The notes beneath the pieces were generated by a model that was given only the letters and a program-made list of their open reading frames with translations, did not search any database and had not been told where the DNA came from. From assembly GCA_905236885.1 (NCBI GenBank), contig CAJOQK010000070.1, forward strand, positions 1-41,655: a stretch of 41,655 bases of DNA, in the 5' to 3' direction. A program made the position numbers and the translations under genes. This DNA is from an uncultured Bacteroidales bacterium. GTDB lineage: Bacteria; Bacteroidota; Bacteroidia; Bacteroidales; WCHB1-69. Below, one piece after another: positions 12,101-20,516 of the stretch (positions are counted from its first letter, which is position 1; the number at the start of each line of letters is the position of its first letter).

Positions 12101-12661
12101 ATGTCAAGAATAGGAAAATTACCCATTACAATACCGTCAGGAGTCACCATCTCCCAGGATGAGAAAACACACGAAGTGACAGTCAAAGGTAAGTTAGGTG
12201 AATTGAAACAGTATGTTGATCCCTGCATCACCCTGAATATGGAGGATGGTGTGCTGCACCTTGTGTGCTGCGATAACCAGAAGCGCCACAATGCGATGCA
12301 TGGCCTTTACAGGGCGTTGCTGGCCAATATGGTGAAAGGTGTTTCCGAAGGGTTCACCGTCACACAGGAATTGGTCGGAACCGGATATAAGGCTCAGGCT
12401 ACAGGACAGCAGCTGGATCTTTCCTTGGGATATTCACACGACATCATTTTTGACTTCCCTTCGGAAATCAAAGTTGAAACAGTGACAGAAAAAGGAAAAA
12501 ACCCGCTGATTAAATTGACCTGCTGTGACAAACAGCTTCTTGGACAAGTGGCTGCAAAAATCAGGTCATACCGCAAACCTGAACCCTACAAAGGGAAAGG
12601 TATCCGCTTTGAAGGCGAGGTGGTCAGAAAGAAAGCCGGTAAATCCGCAGAAAAGAAATAA
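12101..12661 (+). CDS. rplF: 50S ribosomal protein L6
   Basis: MSRIGKLPITIPSGVTISQDEKTHEVTVKGKLGEL...PEPYKGKGIRFEGEVVRKKAGKSA; SD-like AGGAGG at 12087-12092. Confidence 0.97.
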   Translation: MSRIGKLPITIPSGVTISQDEKTHEVTVKGKLGELKQYVDPCITLNMEDGVLHLVCCDNQKRHNAMHGLYRALLANMVKGVSEGFTVTQELVGTGYKAQATGQQLDLSLGYSHDIIFDFPSEIKVETVTEKGKNPLIKLTCCDKQLLGQVAAKIRSYRKPEPYKGKGIRFEGEVVRKKAGKSAEKK

Positions 12662-12688
12662 TGTCGAAACATATAAAATCCAAATAGG

Positions 12689-13051
12689 ATGGCAACAAAG
12701 AATTGTAAGACTAACAGAAGACTTAAAATCAAGAATAGAATCAGACAGACGGTCAAAGGTACTGAAGCACGTCCGAGATTGTCTGTTTTCAGAAGCAATC
12801 GTGAGATTTATGCCCAAATCATCAATGATGAAAAAGGGGTTACTTTGGTTGCCGCTTCCTCCAAGGCTGATTTGAAGGGAGCCGAAAAGACGAACAAAGT
12901 GGAACAGGCCAAGTCGGTCGGCAAATGTTTGGCGGTAAAGGCCAAGGAAGCCGGTATTTCAACGGTCGTGTTTGACCGTAACGGATATTTGTATCACGGA
13001 CGGGTGAAATCGTTGGCTGATGCGGCAAGGGAAGAAGGTTTAATTTTCTAA
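12689..13051 (+). CDS. rplR: 50S ribosomal protein L18
   Basis: [38 protein letters not shown]...[25 protein letters not shown]. Confidence 0.96.
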   Translation: MATKNCKTNRRLKIKNRIRQTVKGTEARPRLSVFRSNREIYAQIINDEKGVTLVAASSKADLKGAEKTNKVEQAKSVGKCLAVKAKEAGISTVVFDRNGYLYHGRVKSLADAAREEGLIF

Positions 13052-13063
13052 AGCAGAGGAAGA

Positions 13064-13576
13064 ATGTCGACAATTAAAAGAGTAAAGACGAGCGAAATCG
13101 AATTTAAAGAGCGTTTGGTGAGTGTCCAAAGGGTGACCAAGGTGACCAAGGGTGGACGTACCTTCAGTTTTTCGGCCATCGTTGTGATTGGCAATGAAGA
13201 CGGAATCGTTGGATATGGCTTGGGAAAGGCCAAGGAGGTGAATATTGCCGTTCAGAAGGGTGTTGATGATGCCAAGAAGCATCTGGTGAAGGTGCCGGTC
13301 ATAAACGGAACCATTCCCCATGCCCAAGAGGGCAAATATAGCGGTGCATTGGCCTATATTCGTCCCGCCACACCCGGTACCGGTGTGATTGCCGGAGGTG
13401 CCATGCGTGCAGTTTTGGAGAGTGTAGGTGTGAAGAACGTGCTGGCCAAGTCCAAAGGTTCCTCCAATCCCCACAGTGTGGTGAAGGCCACGATTGACGC
13501 CTTGACCAAGCTGAAGGATCCTTACACCGTCGCCCAGTTACGTGGCGTGGAGTTATCAACAGTGTTTAACGGTTAA
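13064..13576 (+). CDS. rpsE: 30S ribosomal protein S5
   Basis: [47 protein letters not shown]-type S5 sequence. Confidence 0.96.
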   Translation: MSTIKRVKTSEIEFKERLVSVQRVTKVTKGGRTFSFSAIVVIGNEDGIVGYGLGKAKEVNIAVQKGVDDAKKHLVKVPVINGTIPHAQEGKYSGALAYIRPATPGTGVIAGGAMRAVLESVGVKNVLAKSKGSSNPHSVVKATIDALTKLKDPYTVAQLRGVELSTVFNG

Positions 13577-13590
13577 GAAAGGAATTCGAT

Positions 13591-13770
13591 ATGAAGAAAA
13601 TCAGAATAACCCAGGTTCGCAGCATTATCAGCAGACCGAAAGTGCAGAAACTGACCATGGCCGCTTTGGGCATCAAAAAAATGAACCATTCGGTGGAGGT
13701 GGAAGCCACACCCCAGATTTTAGGTATGGTGGAGGTGGTGAAGCACCTGGTGAAAGTGGAAGAAATTTAG
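13591..13770 (+). CDS. rpmD: 50S ribosomal protein L30 (59 aa, below ORF-track cutoff)
   Basis: Manual translation from ATG 13591: MKKIRITQVRSIISRPKVQKLTMAALGIKKMNHSVEVEATPQILGMVEVVKHLVKVEEI*. Confidence 0.93.
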   Translation: MKKIRITQVRSIISRPKVQKLTMAALGIKKMNHSVEVEATPQILGMVEVVKHLVKVEEI

Positions 13771-13798
13771 TGTTAATTTGAAAGGACGATTAAAAGAT

Positions 13799-14245
13799 AT
13801 GAATTTACACAGTTTAAAACCGGCAGAAGGATCAACAAAGCATTCCAAGAGAATAGGCAGAGGTCAGGGTTCAGGCAAAGGCGGAACCTCCACAAGAGGA
13901 CACAAGGGAGCCCAATCCCGTTCCGGATATTCCCGTAAGGCGGGTTTTGAAGGCGGCCAGATGCCTTTGTACAGAAGGGTGCCCAAATCCGGATTCAAGA
14001 ATATCAATCGCGTGGAATATACACCAATCAATCTTTCAACGCTGCAATATCTTTTTGAAAAAAAGGGTATCAGCTCCATTGATAAGGATGTTTTGATTCA
14101 ATCGGGACTGGCTTCGAAAAAGGATTTGATAAAAGTGCTTGCCAATGGCGAACTTAAGGCCAAACTGGAGGTTAAGGCGAACGCTTTCTCCCAAAAGGCA
14201 ATTGAAGCGATTGAAGCACAAGGTGGAACCGCAATAAAACTGTAA
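13799..14245 (+). CDS. rplO: 50S ribosomal protein L15
   Basis: MNLHSLKPAEGSTKHSKRIGRGQGSGKGGTSTRGHKGAQSRSGYSRKAGFEGGQMPLYRRVPKSGF. Confidence 0.96.
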   Translation: MNLHSLKPAEGSTKHSKRIGRGQGSGKGGTSTRGHKGAQSRSGYSRKAGFEGGQMPLYRRVPKSGFKNINRVEYTPINLSTLQYLFEKKGISSIDKDVLIQSGLASKKDLIKVLANGELKAKLEVKANAFSQKAIEAIEAQGGTAIKL

Positions 14246-14246
14246 A

Positions 14247-15632
14247 ATGAAGAAACTAATAGCAACCATAAAAAACATCTATCATATAGAGGAGTTACGT
14301 CAAAAAATTCTCTATACCTTGGGTATTATTTTGATATTCAGGGTGGGTTCTTACATCGCACTGCCCGGAATAGATGTGAGCGCATTGTCACGTACGGCTT
14401 TTACTGCCAATTCTCGTGAGGGACTGTTAGGACTGTTGGACATGTTCTCCGGCGGTGCCTTCTCCAATGCCTCAATCTTTGCCTTGGGTATTATGCCCTA
14501 CATCTCCGCCTCCATCGTGGTGCAGCTGCTGATGCTGGTGGTGCCCTATTTCCAGCGTTTGCAAAGGGAGGGCGAGAGCGGACGTAAGAAAATCAACCAA
14601 ATTACCCGTGTGCTGACCATTTTTGTCACTTTGATTCAAGCTCCGGCCTACATAACCAGTCTGGAACGTCAGGTGGGAGCCAATTCCGGTGTGTTCCACA
14701 CGCTGGCAGGTGATCCTGTGGTTGGAGGCGCACTTCCCGCTTCGTTCATGGTAATTTCCATTATTGTGCTGGTATGCAGCACGCTGTTCATCATGTGGCT
14801 AGGTGAGCGCATCACTGACAAGGGCATCGGTAACGGTATCTCCCTGCTGATTATGATTGGTATCATTGCCCGTCTGCCTTTTGCCCTCTCTGCGGAGTTT
14901 GTATCCAAAGTGGCTGAAAGCGGAAATGGTGGTCTGGTGACTTTCCTGATAGAGATTGTGGTTTTGATTGCGGTGATTCTGGTCTGCATCCTGCTGGTAC
15001 AGGGTACGCGAAAGGTTCCTGTACAATATGCAAAGCGCATGGTCGGCAACCGTCAGTACGGCGGTCAACGCAACTATTTGCCCATTAAGGTGAACGCTGC
15101 CGGTGTGATGCCCATCATCTTTGCACAGGCTATCATGTTCCTGCCTTTGACGATTGCAGGTTTCACCACCAACAGCAACACCATGAGTGCATTTGGTGCC
15201 GCCATGACTAACAGCAACGGATTCTGGTATAATTTGGTTTATGCCATCCTGATTATCCTGTTCACCTATTTCTATACCGCTATCACTTTCAATCCTCAGC
15301 AGATTGCCGAGGATATGAAGAAAAACGGTGGGTTTATTCCGGGTGTCAAGCCTGGCAAAAAAACCATGGAGTTCATTGACAGCATCATTTCAAGAGTCAC
15401 CCTGCCGGGTTCCATTTTCCTGGCTTTTGTGGCCATTATGCCGGCTTTTGCCCGTCTGTTCGGCATCAACCAGCAGTTCGCCCAGTTCTTTGGTGGCACA
15501 TCGTTGCTGATTATGGTGGGTGTGATTCTGGATACGTTACAGCAGATTGAAAGCCATCTGTTGATGCGTCACTATGACGGCCTGACCAAATCCGGTCACA
15601 TTAAAGGACGTACACCGCTACCAACCATGTAA
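14247..15632 (+). CDS. secY: Preprotein translocase subunit SecY
   Basis: 461 aa polytopic protein; RVGSYIALPGID, GGAFSNASIFALGIMPYISASI, QREGESGRKKINQITR. Confidence 0.97.
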   Translation: MKKLIATIKNIYHIEELRQKILYTLGIILIFRVGSYIALPGIDVSALSRTAFTANSREGLLGLLDMFSGGAFSNASIFALGIMPYISASIVVQLLMLVVPYFQRLQREGESGRKKINQITRVLTIFVTLIQAPAYITSLERQVGANSGVFHTLAGDPVVGGALPASFMVISIIVLVCSTLFIMWLGERITDKGIGNGISLLIMIGIIARLPFALSAEFVSKVAESGNGGLVTFLIEIVVLIAVILVCILLVQGTRKVPVQYAKRMVGNRQYGGQRNYLPIKVNAAGVMPIIFAQAIMFLPLTIAGFTTNSNTMSAFGAAMTNSNGFWYNLVYAILIILFTYFYTAITFNPQQIAEDMKKNGGFIPGVKPGKKTMEFIDSIISRVTLPGSIFLAFVAIMPAFARLFGINQQFAQFFGGTSLLIMVGVILDTLQQIESHLLMRHYDGLTKSGHIKGRTPLPTM

Positions 15633-15652
15633 CTTGACAATTGGGTAAAGGG

Positions 15653-16435
15653 ATGATACATTTGAAATCGGAAAGGGACATTGAGAAAATGAAGGAGAGC
15701 GCTGACATTGTCGGTCGGACTTTAGGCGAGGTGGCCAAGCTCATTCGCCCGGGTGTCTCTTTGAAAACATTGGATAAAGTGGCCGAAACCTTCATCCGTG
15801 ACAATGGAGCTGTTCCATCGTTCAAGGGATACGAAGGTTTTCCGGCTTCCCTCTGTTTGTCCGTCAACGATGTGGTTGTTCACGGTATTCCCAAGAATCA
15901 GGAATTGAGGGATGGTGACATTGTTTCCGTAGACTGCGGTGCCTGCAAGAATGGTTTTCACGGCGACTATTGCTACACCTTTGAAGTTGGTCATGTGACC
16001 GAGGAGATACATAATCTTTGTGTCAGGACAAAGGAATCTCTCTACAAAGGTATTGCAGAGGCTGTGGAAGGAAAACGTGTGGGCGACATCGGCCATGCCA
16101 TACAAACCTATGTGGAGTCATTTGGCTATTCGGTGGTGCGCGAGATGGTTGGGCACGGTTGTGGCCGCCACATGCACGAAAAACCGGATGTGCCCAATTA
16201 CGGTTCCATCGGTAAGGGAGCCAGGCTGACAAAAGGGATGGTGATTTGCATAGAACCCATGATTAACATGGGAGTCCGTAATATCCGTGTGGACAAGGAC
16301 GGCTGGACCACACGTACTGCGGACGGCCTTCCTTCGGCTCACTACGAACACATGGTGGCCATCCGCGAGAACGGATCAGAATTGTTATCCACCTACCGTT
16401 ATGTGGAGGAAGTGTTAAACAAAAAAACAGCATAA
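15653..16435 (+). CDS. map: Methionine aminopeptidase type I
   Basis: MIHLKSERDIEKMKESADIVGRTL...SVNDVVVHGIP...DCGACKNGFHGDYCYTF...GHGCGRHMHEKPDVPNYG; start chosen at ATG 15653. Confidence 0.95.
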   Translation: MIHLKSERDIEKMKESADIVGRTLGEVAKLIRPGVSLKTLDKVAETFIRDNGAVPSFKGYEGFPASLCLSVNDVVVHGIPKNQELRDGDIVSVDCGACKNGFHGDYCYTFEVGHVTEEIHNLCVRTKESLYKGIAEAVEGKRVGDIGHAIQTYVESFGYSVVREMVGHGCGRHMHEKPDVPNYGSIGKGARLTKGMVICIEPMINMGVRNIRVDKDGWTTRTADGLPSAHYEHMVAIRENGSELLSTYRYVEEVLNKKTA

Positions 16436-16660
16436 ATGGCAAAACAGGCATCCATCATTGAGCAGGACGGAATTGTAAAGGAATCGTTGGGAAACGCATT
16501 GTTCCGTGTGGAGTTGGAAAACGGCCATGTGGTGACCGCACATATCTCAGGGAAGATGCGGATGCACTACATCAAGATTCTGCCGGGAGACAAGGTGAAA
16601 ATGGAAATGTCCATCTATGATTTGAGCAAAGCGAGAATAATTTTCAGATACAAAAATTAA
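16436..16660 (+). CDS. infA: Translation initiation factor IF-1
   Basis: 74 aa; [73 protein letters not shown]. Confidence 0.97.
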   Translation: MAKQASIIEQDGIVKESLGNALFRVELENGHVVTAHISGKMRMHYIKILPGDKVKMEMSIYDLSKARIIFRYKN

Positions 16661-16676
16661 AGGGATATACATAATT

Positions 16677-16793
16677 ATGAAAGTAAGAGCATCAGTAAAG
16701 AAGAGATCAGACGACTGCAAAATCGTCCGCCGCAAGGGAGTGGTGTATGTGATTAACAAGAAAAACCCGAAATTTAAACAGAGACAAGGTTAA
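16677..16793 (+). CDS. rpmJ: 50S ribosomal protein L36 (38 aa, C-minus type; below ORF-track cutoff)
   Basis: Manual translation: [38 protein letters not shown]. Confidence 0.94.
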   Translation: MKVRASVKKRSDDCKIVRRKGVVYVINKKNPKFKQRQG

Positions 16794-16826
16794 AAAATAA
16801 CATCAAAAAACATAAAGTATAGCAAT

Positions 16827-17201
16827 ATGGCAAGAATTGCGGGTATTGACTTACCCAACAACAAGAGAGGAGAAATCGGATTAACGTATATCTACGGCAT
16901 TGGCAGAACCACCGCTCAAAACATTTTGAAGCAGGCCAATATCTCTTTTGACAAAAAAGTGCAGGAATGGAACGATGAAGAATTGGCTGCCATCCGCGGA
17001 ATCATCGGTGAGATGAAGATAGAGGGAGCCTTGCGTTCTGAGGTACAAATGAACATCAAGCGGTTGATGGATATCGGTTGTTACCGTGGCATCCGCCATC
17101 GTCTCGGTTTACCTGTGAGAGGACAATCGACAAAAAACAACGCCAGAACGCGTAAAGGAAGAAAGAAAGTCGTTGCCAACAAGAAGAAAGCGACGAAATA
17201 A
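16827..17201 (+). CDS. rpsM: 30S ribosomal protein S13
   Basis: [34 protein letters not shown]...[28 protein letters not shown]. Confidence 0.97.
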   Translation: MARIAGIDLPNNKRGEIGLTYIYGIGRTTAQNILKQANISFDKKVQEWNDEELAAIRGIIGEMKIEGALRSEVQMNIKRLMDIGCYRGIRHRLGLPVRGQSTKNNARTRKGRKKVVANKKKATK

Positions 17202-17230
17202 TAAGATAGCATAAACAAGGTTTAGGTAAT

Positions 17231-17620
17231 ATGGCAAAAACAACGAAAGTAACAAAGAAAAGAGTTGTAAAGGTAGACGCTTTTGGAAAAGTGTTTGTAC
17301 AGGCATCTTTTAACAATGTGATTGTGACGATCACCAACAATTCCGGACAAACCATATCCTGGTCCTCGGCGGGAAAAATGGGCTTCAGGGGTTCCAAAAA
17401 GAACACTCCTTATGCCGCCCAGATGGCCGCTCAGGATGCGGCGAAGGTCGCCTATGATTTGGGATTGAGAAAGGTCAAAGTTTATGTGAAGGGACCGGGA
17501 GGCGGAAGGGAATCCGCAGTCCGCACCGTGGCAGCCGCTGGCATTGATGTGACCGAAATCATTGATGTTACTCCATTGCCCCACAATGGTTGCAGACCTC
17601 CCAAAAGACGTCGCGTATAA
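17231..17620 (+). CDS. rpsK: 30S ribosomal protein S11
   Basis: [43 protein letters not shown]...[15 protein letters not shown]. Confidence 0.97.
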   Translation: MAKTTKVTKKRVVKVDAFGKVFVQASFNNVIVTITNNSGQTISWSSAGKMGFRGSKKNTPYAAQMAAQDAAKVAYDLGLRKVKVYVKGPGGGRESAVRTVAAAGIDVTEIIDVTPLPHNGCRPPKRRRV

Positions 17621-17658
17621 TTTATGTATTTTATTAACAAAAAGAATTATAGATAGAT

Positions 17659-18273
17659 ATGGCAAGATACATAGGCCCAAAATCGAAAATAGCAAGGAAA
17701 TTCAAAGAACCCATTTACGGTCCTGACAAATATTTGGAGAAAAAGAACTATCCTCCCGGGCAGCATGGCGTGAACAAAAAGAGAGGACCCGGAAAAGTTT
17801 CGGAGTACGGTTCGCAGCTGCAGGAAAAGCAGAAGGCGAAATATACCTATGGTGTGCTGGAACGCCAGTTCAGGAACTTGTTCCACAAGGCTTCCGCCAA
17901 GAAGGGTATCACTGGTGAGATTCTTCTGCAGATGATTGAGTTCCGTCTGGACAATCTGGTCTACCGTTTGGGAATCGCCCCCACAAGGGCTGCCGCCCGC
18001 CAACTGGTTTCCCACAAGCACATTGTGGTGAACGGTAAGGTGATGAACATTCCTTCCGCCATCATGAGGGTGGGGGATGTGATTGGTGTGCGCGAACGTT
18101 CCAAATCCTTGGAGGTAATTACCGATTCTTTGGGTCGTCATAATGCCAGCCAGTACGGATGGCTTGAGTGGGATGAAAACCTAATGGCCGGTAAAATCAC
18201 CATGGTTCCTGAAAGAGACGCCATTCCTGAGAACATCAACGAACAGCTGATTGTGGATTTGTATTCAAGATAG
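17659..18273 (+). CDS. rpsD: 30S ribosomal protein S4
   Basis: [37 protein letters not shown]...[32 protein letters not shown]. Confidence 0.97.
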   Translation: MARYIGPKSKIARKFKEPIYGPDKYLEKKNYPPGQHGVNKKRGPGKVSEYGSQLQEKQKAKYTYGVLERQFRNLFHKASAKKGITGEILLQMIEFRLDNLVYRLGIAPTRAAARQLVSHKHIVVNGKVMNIPSAIMRVGDVIGVRERSKSLEVITDSLGRHNASQYGWLEWDENLMAGKITMVPERDAIPENINEQLIVDLYSR

Positions 18274-18299
18274 TCGTCATAATAAATAGTTTTAATATT

Positions 18300-18815
18300 A
18301 TGGAACAGAAAAAAACTTTCACCGAGGAAGAATTCAAAAGGCTGGTAAAAAATGATTTCTATCAGTCTTTGGACAGCACTTCCCAGTTATTCATTGGTGA
18401 TATCCATTTTCATGCAGCCTCCACCTACAAGGGTGAGACGCTGTTGAATAAGAATCCTGATTTGGAAAATGCATACACATTTGCATTTAATGCCTTAAAG
18501 GAGAACCAAAACAAAGTAAAGTATCAAAATGAGGAATATGATATTCTCCCTTCAAAACCAGCAGGTGGATATTCTTCATCAAACAATAATAGTTTTAACA
18601 TTAAAAAAAGTGAAAGAGTTATGAGAGATTCCAATATTGAAATTATGACTTATGCCAGGACCATTTTGAATGCTTTGGACAATATCGATGAAATAGTTGA
18701 AAACCATCAGGATGTGGAGTTCTATGACAGCTATATCCGTGACATTTCCGAAAGTATGAAAAGGTTTTCATCCAAGTTGATCGAGCGTCTGGACAATAAG
18801 AACAAAAACATGTAG
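18300..18815 (+). CDS. Hypothetical protein, 171 aa, no family recognised, located between rpsD and rpoA
   Basis: ATG 18300, complete ORF in the 600-bp gap between rpsD and rpoA; same strand; acidic/charged, Asn- and Ser-rich centre, no signal peptide or TM segment evident. Confidence 0.8.
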   Translation: MEQKKTFTEEEFKRLVKNDFYQSLDSTSQLFIGDIHFHAASTYKGETLLNKNPDLENAYTFAFNALKENQNKVKYQNEEYDILPSKPAGGYSSSNNNSFNIKKSERVMRDSNIEIMTYARTILNALDNIDEIVENHQDVEFYDSYIRDISESMKRFSSKLIERLDNKNKNM

Positions 18816-18872
18816 TTTTTTGCATGTGTGTGGTAGGTAAAAAAGAAAAATAATTATTTAAAAAAACAGAAT

Positions 18873-19874
18873 ATGGTTATAATACCTTTTCAGAAACCAG
18901 AGAAAGTACTGATGCTTGAGTCATCCGATTCTTTTGGCGTGTTTGAATTCCGTCCATTGGAACCCGGTTATGGAACAACCATCGGCAACGCTTTGAGAAG
19001 GGTATTGCTTTCATCCTTAGAAGGGTTTGCTATCACTTCTATCAAGATTGAAGGTGTGCCCCATGAGTTTTCCTCCATTCCGGGCGTAATGGAAGATGTT
19101 ACAGATATGATTTTGAACATCAAACAGGTTCGTCTGAAGGGGAAAATTGAAGATCAGACTGAGGAGAAAGTTCGTTTTGTCATTACAGGCAAGGAAGAGT
19201 TCAAGGCTGGTGACATGAACAAATTCTTAAATAGTTTCCAGGTACTCAATGAGGATCTGCATATCTGCAGCATGGAACCCAATGTGAAACTGGATATGGA
19301 GATTACCATTGACAAAGGACGCGGTTACGTGAGTGTTGAGGATAACCGGATGTTGCACAACGAACCTGACGTGATTGCCATTGACTCCATCCATACGCCC
19401 ATCAAGAATGTGATGTATCGTGTGGAGAACTATCGTGTGGAGCAGAAGACTGATTTTGAAAAGTTGATTTTTGAAATCACGACCGATGCTTCCGTACATC
19501 CCAAAGAGGCGTTGAAAAAGGCGGCCAAGGTGCTAATCCATCATTTCATTCTCTTCTCGGAGGATCGTATCACCATGAATGGTGACGAAATAGTGCTCAA
19601 TGACGAGTTTGACGAAAATGCGTTGCATATCCGTCAGATTCTGAAAACCAAACTGACGGATTTGGATCTTTCGGTCCGGGCGTTGAACTGCTTGAAATCC
19701 GCTGACTTGGAGACTTTGGGCGATTTGGTGACCATTCAGCGCAGCGCTTTGCTGAAATTCCGCAATTTCGGTAAGAAATCGTTGAATGAATTGGAAGAAT
19801 TGGTGAAATCCAGAGGCTTGGATTTCGGTATGGATATTTCAAAATATAGGTTGGATTTAGAAAAAGAAAATTAA
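18873..19874 (+). CDS. rpoA: DNA-directed RNA polymerase subunit alpha
   Basis: [60 protein letters not shown]-terminal domain [20 protein letters not shown]. Confidence 0.98.
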   Translation: MVIIPFQKPEKVLMLESSDSFGVFEFRPLEPGYGTTIGNALRRVLLSSLEGFAITSIKIEGVPHEFSSIPGVMEDVTDMILNIKQVRLKGKIEDQTEEKVRFVITGKEEFKAGDMNKFLNSFQVLNEDLHICSMEPNVKLDMEITIDKGRGYVSVEDNRMLHNEPDVIAIDSIHTPIKNVMYRVENYRVEQKTDFEKLIFEITTDASVHPKEALKKAAKVLIHHFILFSEDRITMNGDEIVLNDEFDENALHIRQILKTKLTDLDLSVRALNCLKSADLETLGDLVTIQRSALLKFRNFGKKSLNELEELVKSRGLDFGMDISKYRLDLEKEN

Positions 19875-19875
19875 G

Positions 19876-20406
19876 ATGAGACACGGTAAGAAAGTAAATC
19901 ATTTAGGCAGGACGTATGCACATCGGCAGGCTATGCTGTCAAATATGGCATCCTCTTTAATACTCAGCAAAAGAATTAATACTACAGTGGCCAAGGCCAA
20001 AGCTTTGAGAAAATATGTGGAACCGCTGATTAACAGGTCAAAGGATGATTCCACCCATTCCCGTCGTATGGTGTTCAGCTATTTGCAGAACAAAGAGGCG
20101 GTGACGGAACTGTTCCGTAATATTTCCCAAAAGGTTGCGGACCGCCCGGGAGGATACACCCGTATTCTTAAAACCGGTTTCCGTATCGGTGACGGTGCCG
20201 AAATGTGCATGATGGAACTGGTGGACTACAACGAAGCCTATACCCAGAGCAAGGGTGCAAGAAAGGCCAAAGCCAAAGCGACCCGTCGTGGTGGTCGTAA
20301 AAAAGCGGCTGAAACAATGGAGACACCGGTGACGGCTGAAACCGCTGAGGCTCCGGTGGCAGAAGAAGCACCGGCCACAGAAACCCAAGCTGCTCCCGAA
20401 GCTTAA
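19876..20406 (+). CDS. rplQ: 50S ribosomal protein L17 with acidic Ala/Glu/Thr-rich C-terminal tail
   Basis: [29 protein letters not shown]...[29 protein letters not shown], then [32 protein letters not shown]. Confidence 0.96.
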   Translation: MRHGKKVNHLGRTYAHRQAMLSNMASSLILSKRINTTVAKAKALRKYVEPLINRSKDDSTHSRRMVFSYLQNKEAVTELFRNISQKVADRPGGYTRILKTGFRIGDGAEMCMMELVDYNEAYTQSKGARKAKAKATRRGGRKKAAETMETPVTAETAEAPVAEEAPATETQAAPEA

Positions 20407-20474
20407 TTGCTTCGAAGAACTGGTTTGGCCGCTAAAATCTGTAGCGGAATAAAACTATAAAAATTTATTTTCAT

Positions 20475-20508
20475 AATCAGGAGGGGACTTTTCCCTCCTG
20501 ATTTTTTT
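20475..20508 (+). terminator. Intrinsic terminator at the end of the ribosomal super-operon
   Basis: AATCAGGAGGG-GACTTTT-CCCTCCTGATT (11-bp perfect stem, 7-nt loop) followed by a T run. Confidence 0.93.
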
Positions 20509-20516
20509 GAGGTCCC

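Noticed and set aside
18285-18603. Near-identical 16-mers AATAGTTTTAATATTA (18285) and AATAGTTTTAACATTA (18588) around/within the inserted ORF
   Set aside because: Short and AT-rich; plausible by chance, and one copy is inside the coding region. Not enough to claim insertion-site repeats.
18643-18825. 60-aa minus ORF within the rpsD-rpoA inserted gene
   Set aside because: Short, wrong strand for the operon, Cys/His-rich antisense shadow.
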